Source of the DNA: Myxococcales bacterium
GTDB taxonomy: Bacteria > Myxococcota_C > UBA6777
Direction of reading: 5' to 3'
Assembly: GCA_027005175.1 (NCBI GenBank)
Contig: JALTMC010000344.1
Coordinates: 1-5,399, forward strand
DNA: 5,399 nucleotides
This document shows positions 1 to 5,399 of this stretch, one piece after another (position 1 is the stretch's first letter; every line of letters starts with the position of its first letter). The notes beneath the pieces were generated by a model, which had not been told where the DNA came from, ran no database searches, and saw nothing but the letters and a program-made list of their open reading frames with translations. The position numbers and the translations under genes are program-made.

Positions 1-1776
1 CTCGCCTCTGTCAAAGCGGGACTTTCACGGCAAGGAAAACCCATTGCGTCTTTGCTCTTTGTGGGGCCTACGGGAGTGGGAAAAACAGAGATGGCAAAGG
101 TCTTGGCAGAGTATCTTTTTTCGGATCGGGAGCGAATGGTCCGCTTTGATATGAGCGAGTTTTCGGACCTCCCGAATGTTTTACGTCTGACAGGGGAGAG
201 CATGTCACGGGATGGGCTGCTTACCTCTGTGATACGTGAGCAGCCTTTTTGTGTCTTGCTTTTTGATGAGCTAGAGAAAGCACATCCCAGCTTTTATGAT
301 CTGTTGTTACAGATCTTGGGTTCGGGTCGCCTTACGGATGGACGCGGTCGTACGGCTGATTTTTGCAGCACTGTGATCATTATGACATCGAATATTGGAA
401 CAGATACGATGCAGCAAGGTCGAGTGGGGTTTGTGGAAACGGCGAATCAGGCGGAAGAGTTGGAAGTGCATTTTGAGAGAGCTGTGCAACGTATCTTTCG
501 ACCCGAGCTATTTAATCGCATTGATCATATCGTGCCGTTTGCATCTTTAGGACGCTCTACGGTGGAACATATTCTGCAGCGTGAACTCGCGAAGATCCGG
601 GCACGTGAAGGGCTTCGTTTTCGAGAAGTCGAGTTTGTTATTGATGATAGCTTGCAAATATTTCTTACAGAAGAGGGGTATCACCCCCTCTATGGTGCTC
701 GACATCTACAGCGCACATTGCGTGACAACGTACTTAGCCCAATGGCCAGAGAACTCAACCAACATGGACCTTCCAAGCCTCTTCTTACCAAGGCACACCG
801 AACACCCGAACATACTGTAGTGACGGTCGAAGAGAGAAAGGACAACTCTTGGAAAGAGAAGGTCATCACAGGGACATCACTGACATTGGTTACATTGACG
901 GACCTTCTGACGTGGAGGCGTCGGGAGATTCAGGCCGTAGAGGATGGGCCTATTTTGATCCACCTGCTGAGTGAAATTGAGATCTTGGAGAGGTCAAAAA
1001 AACGAAATGAGAAGAAGTTTTGGAGCGATCGTGCGCAAGGAGAGCTTTATTCGACATACCTTGAACTCTCTGCCACATTTTCTCGGTTGCTACATGAAGC
1101 TCTGGAGCTGGAAGCAGAGGCTATCACGGCCTTGTTGGTGGGGCAGCCGTTGGAGGCAGAGATCGTATCCTCCGCTGAGGTGTGGAATACACAGTATCTG
1201 TCGATGAAAACTCGCTTGTACAACACGATGAATCCGGATGAACAATACTGCCTTTTGGCCGTATATGGAGAACATACACGTCTGTTGAATGTGGTTGAAC
1301 CTTACTTCAAGATGGTGGAGGAGCGGTCTTTTTCTCTTACGATCTATGCGATCTGGCTCGAAGAGGGCCTTAAACCCTGGAGGGAGCCTATGCCACTGCA
1401 GACTCGTAAGGACCGTGTGCTCGGTATGGTCTTGAGCCTGGAGGGAAGGGCGGCCCATCTGTTCTGGGAAGAGGAGAGTGGCTTACAGATCTGGGATGAT
1501 GGTGCCGAGTTCAAATACGTTGTGGAGGTTCTCCCTCATCGTATCGCTCAGTACAAAGTCCCCGACTCGATTCACCGACAGAAATTTTTCGATAACCGAA
1601 AGACAAGGCGCCTCTTTGCGAACAGGCGTTTTTATGATTCAACGTATGATATTGATGGATCGATCCATGAAGCGAAGGATAGGTTTCTCCGCTACCTGGA
1701 TCAGCGCTTTGAAAGAATTGTCACCAACCGGCTTATAGGTCATGAGGATAACTATGTGTCACCACATATTAAGTGA
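1..1776 (+). CDS. Clp/Hsp100-type AAA+ ATPase, D2 module plus novel C-terminal extension (5' end outside window)
   Basis: The frame is open from base 1 and ends at TGA 1774-1776, giving 591 visible residues. The first codons (LASVKAGL...KPIASLLF) match the conserved lead-in to a ClpB/ClpC second AAA+ module, so the gene starts upstream and the TTG at 52 is not its start. Numbering from base 1, the D2 motifs are: Walker A GPTGVGKT 22-29, Walker B LLFDE with D89/E90, sensor 1 N131, arginine finger R173 in FRPELFNRID, and sensor 2 R234 in YGAR. D2 should therefore bind and hydrolyse ATP. Two oddities: the GYVGY pore loop is missing (G65-ESMSRD-G72), while VGF 142-144 lies where ClpC has its ClpP-docking tripeptide. 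Residues 301-410 are helical and charged. Residues 416-512 and 536-576 resemble the PCRF region and C-terminal segment of class I release factors, without a GGQ motif. It is a paralogue of the downstream gene. A bona fide ClpB, ClpC or ClpV is unlikely given the extension. Substrate and role are unknown; the protein is presumably cytoplasmic. Confidence 0.93.
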   Translation, partial: LASVKAGLSRQGKPIASLLFVGPTGVGKTEMAKVLAEYLFSDRERMVRFDMSEFSDLPNVLRLTGESMSRDGLLTSVIREQPFCVLLFDELEKAHPSFYDLLLQILGSGRLTDGRGRTADFCSTVIIMTSNIGTDTMQQGRVGFVETANQAEELEVHFERAVQRIFRPELFNRIDHIVPFASLGRSTVEHILQRELAKIRAREGLRFREVEFVIDDSLQIFLTEEGYHPLYGARHLQRTLRDNVLSPMARELNQHGPSKPLLTKAHRTPEHTVVTVEERKDNSWKEKVITGTSLTLVTLTDLLTWRRREIQAVEDGPILIHLLSEIEILERSKKRNEKKFWSDRAQGELYSTYLELSATFSRLLHEALELEAEAITALLVGQPLEAEIVSSAEVWNTQYLSMKTRLYNTMNPDEQYCLLAVYGEHTRLLNVVEPYFKMVEERSFSLTIYAIWLEEGLKPWREPMPLQTRKDRVLGMVLSLEGRAAHLFWEEESGLQIWDDGAEFKYVVEVLPHRIAQYKVPDSIHRQKFFDNRKTRRLFANRRFYDSTYDIDGSIHEAKDRFLRYLDQRFERIVTNRLIGHEDNYVSPHIK

Positions 1777-1786
1777 GCTATAAGCT

Positions 1787-1807
1787 ATGAGCATACAAAC
1801 TGTGTGA
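1787..1807 (+). pseudogene. Dead start-site relic of the downstream gene (repeat copy 1)
   Basis: ATG 1787 lies 10 nt after the gene 1 stop and reads MSIQTV before TGA at 1805-1807. The first six residues equal the start of the downstream gene. This is probably the original start position of that gene, before tandem duplication of the junction displaced it to 2024. It could produce only a six-residue peptide, so it is a relic or at most a leader. Confidence 0.6.
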
Positions 1808-1832
1808 TTCTTCTTTTCTGACGAGGATAACT

Positions 1833-1934
1833 ATGTTTCATTACACGTTAAATAAGTTGCAATCTATAAGCATACAAACTGTGCATCTCTCCTTTTTTGA
1901 CGAGGATAACTATGTGTCACCACATGTTAAATAA
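1833..1934 (+). other. 33-codon open frame spanning repeat copies 2 and 3
   Basis: ATG 1833 follows GAGG (1823-1826) by six bases and reads to TAA 1932-1934. Its second half, SISIQTVHLSFF then DEDNYVSPHVK, joins the gene 2 N-terminus (with the native ATG mutated to ATA at 1866) to the gene 1 C-terminus. The frame is a by-product of the repeats: its upstream part MFHYTLNK is read out of frame with the gene 1 tail. Translation is possible because of the GAGG, but nothing shows it is functional. Confidence 0.25.
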
Positions 1935-1944
1935 GTGATAAGCT

Positions 1945-2013
1945 ATGAGTATACAAACAGTGCAATTCTCCTTTTCTGACGAGGATAACTATGTGTCACC
2001 ACATGTTAAATAA
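1945..2013 (+). other. 22-codon chimeric mini-ORF (gene 2 start fused to gene 1 tail)
   Basis: ATG 1945 to TAA 2011-2013 reads MSIQTVQFSFSD followed by EDNYVSPHVK. It uses exactly the gene 2 start context of copy 3 and the gene 1 tail of copy 4. The stop lies 10 nt before the true gene 2 ATG at 2024, so it could act as a short upstream ORF coupled to gene 2. No own strong ribosome binding site is seen. It is most simply an intact by-product of the tandem duplication; the lack of decay fits recent origin as well as selection. Confidence 0.35.
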
Positions 2014-2017
2014 GTGA
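1981..2017 (+). promoter_or_regulatory. Possible leader peptide with the best Shine-Dalgarno near the gene 2 start
   Basis: GAGG at 1981-1984 is spaced six bases from ATG 1991, which opens an eight-codon frame MCHHMLNK ending at TGA 2015-2017, six bases before the gene 2 ATG at 2024. The true start itself has only weak purine context (AAGTGATAAG), so ribosomes loaded at GAGG could reinitiate at 2024. The GAGG also encodes the EDN codons of the repeated gene 1 tail, so it may be incidental. Confidence 0.2.
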
Positions 2018-2023
2018 TAAGCT

Positions 2024-5000
2024 ATGAGTATACAAACAGTGCAATTCTCCTTTCCTGTTTTGGTGCAACCGCTTCGCGGTGACTGGGGATCGGCCTATCG
2101 GATCTGTCCCTTGTTTGTGGGGTATCCCGAGGCTTCCCACCGGCGTTTTGAGCGAGCGATGTCTGCTTTCTTGCGCGAAACTCGAAGTCATCTTCGCGAC
2201 CGTAGTACAACACGTGAGTCTCTCGATTCGCTGCTTTGGTTTGGGTTTCATCCTGATGTTAAGTATCAGTCGATATCCTGCTCTTTTCGCTCGGGGCAGC
2301 GTTTTGTTTCTGGTGCATTTGGTGTGGCAAGCTTTCGTTTAAAGGGCCAAACCGTTGTATGTTTGCCCGCCCTTGACCATTATATGTTTTTGGCAAAGCA
2401 AGAAGACAACGGAAAGGTTCGGTTGCAAGGGCAGGTTGAGGCGGTGTTACAACATCTGTTTCGCCAAAAGCGAAAGGAGTTTGGCAAAGACTGGAACCCC
2501 GATGACTTGTTTGCGAAAAAAGGCGAGTTTCTTACCACCGTGGATCTCTCTGTTCCTGTGTCTCAGGCGAATCTACCTTTCGACAAAGGCTCCTGGGATA
2601 TCGTCGCGTCACTGTTGGATGGTGATACTCACTTTGTTGGCTCGCAAGAGATGGACAAAGTCGCTATCGATTTGAACCAGTTGTATCCTTATGAGCTTCG
2701 TCATGCCTACGAACAAGAAGAGCGTGTTGAACGTCTTCGCCAAATGATCTATCGCAAAGACAACACTGCGATTGCCTTGATCGGGCCGATCGGTGCTGGA
2801 AAATCGACATTGATTCACGAAGTCATACGACGTCATATTGTGGGCCAGAAAAAGAAGTCATTCTATCAAATTGAAAAGGTATGGCATCTTGACCCGATTC
2901 GAGTGATCGCGGGTATGTCGGTGGTAGGGCACTGGCAGAAGCGATTGGAATCGATCGTAGAGTATACGCTAGAGCGTCTGAAACCGTATAGCAAACATTC
3001 GAATCTGCTGACAGATAAGCTCTTTATCGACAATGCCGTTGCCCTACTTCGCGTCGGTAAAAGTGCCCGCAACACGATGACCTTGAGCGATGTTCTCAAG
3101 CCTTATCTTGAAAAACAGCAAATACAGGTCGTGGTGGAGGCAACAGCGGAGGAGTGGAATCTCATTCAGGAACTGGACCGCGGATTTGCCGATTTATTTG
3201 AGACATTCCGAGTTCCGGCGGTTGACTTTGAAGTGGCTGCTCGCATCGCGAGCCAACAGCGAGCGCGGCTGGAACAAGAGAATAGTTGCCAAATCACTAA
3301 CCTGGCCTTGCATCGAGTCTTTGCGTTACAACGAGCGTATATGCGTCAAAAATCACTGCCTGGATCTGTCATAGATTTTCTCTCTCAGATCGCAGCAAAG
3401 TACCGACGTCGGGAAGTTTGTGAGCTTCAGGTGATGGAAGAGTTTGGTCAGACTTTTCATCTTCAGCACCATATCTTTGATCGGTCAAAGACGTTGCGAA
3501 ATCATGAAATTGAGGATTATATCAAGAATAAATTGATTGGTCAGGATGTTGCGGTCGATTGTCTCGTCGATACAGTTCATCTGCTAAAAGCTGCCCTGAA
3601 TGACCCTGATAAACCGATCTCGGCCTTTTTGTTTATTGGACCGACAGGAGTTGGAAAAACCCAAGCCGCGAAACTATTAACGCAGTATTTGTTCCAAAAC
3701 GAAGACGACATGATTCGTTTTGATATGAATGAGTTTGTCGACTCGTATGCTGTGACACGATTAATTGGGGACTTGAATCATCCTGAGGGACAGCTAACAG
3801 GTCGTGTTCGTCATCGACCTTTTTGTGTGTTGCTGTTTGATGAAATCGAAAAAGCACATCCACAAGTTCACGATCTGCTCTTGCAACTTCTTGGGGAGGG
3901 CCGGTTGACAGATGCGCTTGGACGCACTGTGGATTTCACCAACACGATCGTGATTATGACCTCCAATGTCGGGGCTCAACAAGCTGGTAAGGTCGTTGGT
4001 TTTGGCGATAAAGCGACCAAAGCCTCCGGTCAGTATTCCAAAGCATTGAAAACCTTTTTTCGACCGGAATTCTTAAACCGAATTGATCGCATTGTAACAT
4101 TTTCTTCACTGCAACTTGAACATGTGATGAAGATCGCCCGTTTGCAAATGGAGGAGTTATTTCAACGTGATGGATTCCTCCGTCGCACCACGATCTTAAG
4201 TGTCTCTCCCAAGGCTTTGGAAGAGGTCGCGACACGAGGATTTGACTCTGAGCTTGGGGGGCGGGCACTCCAGCGAGCCATTGAGAAAGAGCTGACTGTT
4301 CTCGCTGCGGAGCAGCTTGTACGTATGAAGGATAACACTCCTTTTCTGTTTGAAGTACTGACAGAGAATGGTGCTTTGTATCCACGTGTGACTCCACTGG
4401 AGCCGCTGCCATCGCAAAAAGCTTTGCGTCTTCCTGTGATACCGGATGAATCCAATCAGAAAGCTGCTTTGGAAGAGCTACTCGAAGCAGCCAATGGAAT
4501 GATTGCAGAGATTAATGAATGCTTGGACCAAGTGACCTCTGAAGAGAATCATGTCGATCTGAGTCAAAGTGATACCTATGTTTTTCGAGAGCATATCTTG
4601 GAGATGAGGGATACATTGCAAGAGCTTGTATGGGATCTTGATACGCCAACGTCAGATACAGGAACACCCCGGTACAAAGACAAGGTAAAAGGGTTTCAAG
4701 AGAGAGGGTGGGGGAGACCGATTCCCGACGCTCGTGCTTTGTTGGCAAAGATGGATATCTGTGACTATCTTCGGGATCTTCAAGTGACAACTCCGAGTGC
4801 GATGGCCACATCACAAGAGAAATACCTTCACTATTTCTTTAAGCTTGCTTTTTATCATTTTCTTGCCAAAAATCTAGGGCAACCGGATGAGACTGTTTAT
4901 GTGAGGATCGTATCTCTGGTGGAAGCTCGTGGAGTCTCCGAAAGTTCTTATCTCGTCGGAGCTTACAATCAAGCTTTAACCGAGTTGGGCTTGCCTGCTC

Positions 5001-5399
5001 ATATTCCTGCGTCGGGTAAGGCCGATGATACCCATGGCTCTTGGCTCTTTTTTCAAGGAGATCGGGTCCGCACGTTGTTGGAAGGGGAACAGGGCATCCA
5101 TATGTTCTACTCTCCCTTTCAGCCTGCGATTCCTATTCATGTGATGGTCGGTCTTGTTCCCCATGGCATGACAGAAGACGAGTTCATGAAGCAAAGTCAT
5201 CTGTCGGAAAATGCGAAGGAACAGGGGAGTACAAGAGCACCCCGGGAACTGGGCCATGTCATACGGTTGTATTATTTCGAGGCCGGCTCTTCTTTCGCGG
5301 AAGGAGAGAGGAGGGGTTCCCTCACCGACTTGCGAACCGAGCGTTGTCACGCGGTCAACATCCCTGTGGAAGACTGGCTCATGTTGCTTTATGCCGGGC
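2024..5399 (+). CDS. Double-AAA+ Clp/Hsp100-like ATPase with degenerate D1, active-looking D2 and release-factor-like C-terminus (3' end outside window)
   Basis: The frame is open for 1125 codons from ATG 2024 to the window end. An in-frame TAA at 2018-2020 makes this the earliest possible ATG; no strong Shine-Dalgarno precedes it. Residues 1-235 form an N-domain unlike the Clp_N repeats. The D1 module (about 236-463) has Walker A GPIGAGKST 254-262, but Walker B reads LFIDN (D336/N337, Glu lost), the arginine-finger pair is replaced by D390-L391, and the pore Tyr of KYRGE is V300. A linker of about 40 residues replaces the ClpB M-domain. D2 is complete: GPTGVGKT 539-546, LLFDE D606/E607, sensor 1 N648, FRPEFLNRID with R686, and GGR R747; its aromatic pore loop is deleted (G582-DLNHPE-G589). 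VGF 658-660 marks a ClpC-like docking loop. Residues 957-1046 and 1079-1125 resemble release factor PCRF and C-terminal regions (SPF 1030-1032, DLRT 1102-1105) with no GGQ. Likely co-transcribed with the upstream paralogue. Little of the protein is probably missing. Confidence 0.93.
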   Translation, partial: MSIQTVQFSFPVLVQPLRGDWGSAYRICPLFVGYPEASHRRFERAMSAFLRETRSHLRDRSTTRESLDSLLWFGFHPDVKYQSISCSFRSGQRFVSGAFGVASFRLKGQTVVCLPALDHYMFLAKQEDNGKVRLQGQVEAVLQHLFRQKRKEFGKDWNPDDLFAKKGEFLTTVDLSVPVSQANLPFDKGSWDIVASLLDGDTHFVGSQEMDKVAIDLNQLYPYELRHAYEQEERVERLRQMIYRKDNTAIALIGPIGAGKSTLIHEVIRRHIVGQKKKSFYQIEKVWHLDPIRVIAGMSVVGHWQKRLESIVEYTLERLKPYSKHSNLLTDKLFIDNAVALLRVGKSARNTMTLSDVLKPYLEKQQIQVVVEATAEEWNLIQELDRGFADLFETFRVPAVDFEVAARIASQQRARLEQENSCQITNLALHRVFALQRAYMRQKSLPGSVIDFLSQIAAKYRRREVCELQVMEEFGQTFHLQHHIFDRSKTLRNHEIEDYIKNKLIGQDVAVDCLVDTVHLLKAALNDPDKPISAFLFIGPTGVGKTQAAKLLTQYLFQNEDDMIRFDMNEFVDSYAVTRLIGDLNHPEGQLTGRVRHRPFCVLLFDEIEKAHPQVHDLLLQLLGEGRLTDALGRTVDFTNTIVIMTSNVGAQQAGKVVGFGDKATKASGQYSKALKTFFRPEFLNRIDRIVTFSSLQLEHVMKIARLQMEELFQRDGFLRRTTILSVSPKALEEVATRGFDSELGGRALQRAIEKELTVLAAEQLVRMKDNTPFLFEVLTENGALYPRVTPLEPLPSQKALRLPVIPDESNQKAALEELLEAANGMIAEINECLDQVTSEENHVDLSQSDTYVFREHILEMRDTLQELVWDLDTPTSDTGTPRYKDKVKGFQERGWGRPIPDARALLAKMDICDYLRDLQVTTPSAMATSQEKYLHYFFKLAFYHFLAKNLGQPDETVYVRIVSLVEARGVSESSYLVGAYNQALTELGLPAHIPASGKADDTHGSWLFFQGDRVRTLLEGEQGIHMFYSPFQPAIPIHVMVGLVPHGMTEDEFMKQSHLSENAKEQGSTRAPRELGHVIRLYYFEAGSSFAEGERRGSLTDLRTERCHAVNIPVEDWLMLLYAG

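Larger units (their letters stand above)
1744..2059 (+). repeat. Four-copy 79-bp tandem repeat across the gene junction
   Basis: Units begin with GAGGATAAC at 1744, 1823, 1902 and 1981, an exact 79-bp period. Each contains, in order, codons for EDNYVSPHVK and a stop (the tail of the upstream gene), a 10-nt gap, and codons for MSIQTVQFSF (the start of the downstream gene) plus a TCTGAC seam. Copy 1 overlaps the true end of gene 1 and copy 4 runs into the true start of gene 2. Copies 3 and 4 are identical until the last few bases, so that duplication is recent; copy 1 differs from copy 3 at about ten positions and copy 2 is also diverged. Within the unit, ATGTG-TCAC-CACAT forms a small inverted repeat (5-bp arms, 6 in copy 1, lost in copy 2). 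This array fills the whole intergenic space 1777-2023, where I see no convincing sigma-70 promoter or rho-independent terminator. Confidence 0.95.

Noticed and set aside
52-60. TTG at 52 as the start of gene 1
   Set aside because: The frame is open and shows conserved Clp D2 residues upstream to base 1; starting here would cut into the strand before Walker A.
1090-1458. 122-codon minus-strand open frame
   Set aside because: It is antisense to the helical and PCRF-like part of gene 1, which is the better supported frame.
1754-1770. Rho-independent terminator after gene 1
   Set aside because: The inverted repeat has only 5-6 AT-rich pairs, lies inside the last codons and has no T-tract.
1896-1934. 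Sigma-70 promoter beginning with TTGACG in the repeat
   Set aside because: No acceptable -10 box occurs at 16-18 bp spacing; other TATAAT-like hexamers there are weak and unpaired.
1744-2059. CRISPR array
   Set aside because: The units are 79-bp direct tandem copies with no unique spacers, and they contain coding ends of the flanking genes.
2079-2675. Two plus-strand open frames of 87 and 106 codons inside the gene 2 N-terminal region
   Set aside because: They are in another frame from the continuous 1125-codon reading frame, with Cys/Arg-rich, non-protein-like composition.
3954-4412. 152-codon minus-strand open frame
   Set aside because: It lies opposite the conserved sensor 1, arginine finger and sensor 2 of gene 2 and its own translation has no recognisable domain.
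4976-5350. 124-codon minus-strand open frame
   Set aside because: It is antisense to the gene 2 C-terminal module, which has a counterpart in gene 1; the antisense product has none.
1-5399. Type VI secretion ClpV or stress disaggregase ClpB
   Set aside because: No T6SS gene is present, and the M-domain, standard N-domain and pore loops are missing, while the C-terminal extension is foreign to both families.

Overview
The window holds two long, same-strand genes for large AAA+ ATPases of the ClpB/ClpC (Hsp100) type, each cut by a window edge, separated by a short array of 79-bp tandem repeats. GC looks to be in the upper forties percent (judged from a few lines, not counted). The standard bacterial code fits, with TGA ending the first gene. 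No RNA gene, insertion sequence, CRISPR array or convincing terminator is visible. A free-living or host-associated Gram-negative bacterium with large multidomain AAA+ proteins (a moderate-GC myxobacterium-like lineage, for example) would fit, but the sequence does not settle the taxon.

Region 1 (1-1776): the 3' part of gene 1. It encodes the second AAA+ module (D2) of a Clp-type ATPase with intact Walker A, Walker B, sensor 1, arginine finger and sensor 2, followed by a C-terminal extension of about 300 residues that Clp proteins do not normally have. Region 2 (1744-2059): four head-to-tail copies of a 79-bp unit. Each unit carries the last codons of gene 1, a 10-nt gap and the first codons of gene 2, so the array is a multiplied gene junction. 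Region 3 (2024-5399): gene 2, open for 1125 codons to the window end. It has an unrecognised N-terminal domain of about 235 residues, a degenerate first AAA+ module (Walker B Glu replaced by Asn, arginine fingers missing), a short linker in place of the ClpB M-domain, an intact D2, and a C-terminal extension related to that of gene 1.

The most unusual points concern the proteins. In both D2 modules the aromatic GYVGY-type pore loop that Hsp100 unfoldases use to pull substrate is deleted, while a VGF tripeptide sits where ClpC and ClpX carry their ClpP-docking loop. Both C-terminal extensions resemble class I peptide chain release factors (the PCRF region plus the C-terminal segment) with the GGQ hydrolysis domain absent; gene 2 even has an SPF tripeptide close to the place where RF2 carries its stop-codon recognition tripeptide. 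If correct, this is a paired AAA+/release-factor-like system that may act on ribosomes, translation complexes or another assembly rather than as a normal threading unfoldase. The release-factor match rests on remembered family sequences and needs profile or structure comparison.

The two genes are paralogues, probably co-transcribed, and may act together as a mixed or sequential AAA+ complex. The junction was apparently once tight (10 nt) and was later stretched to 247 nt by tandem duplication.
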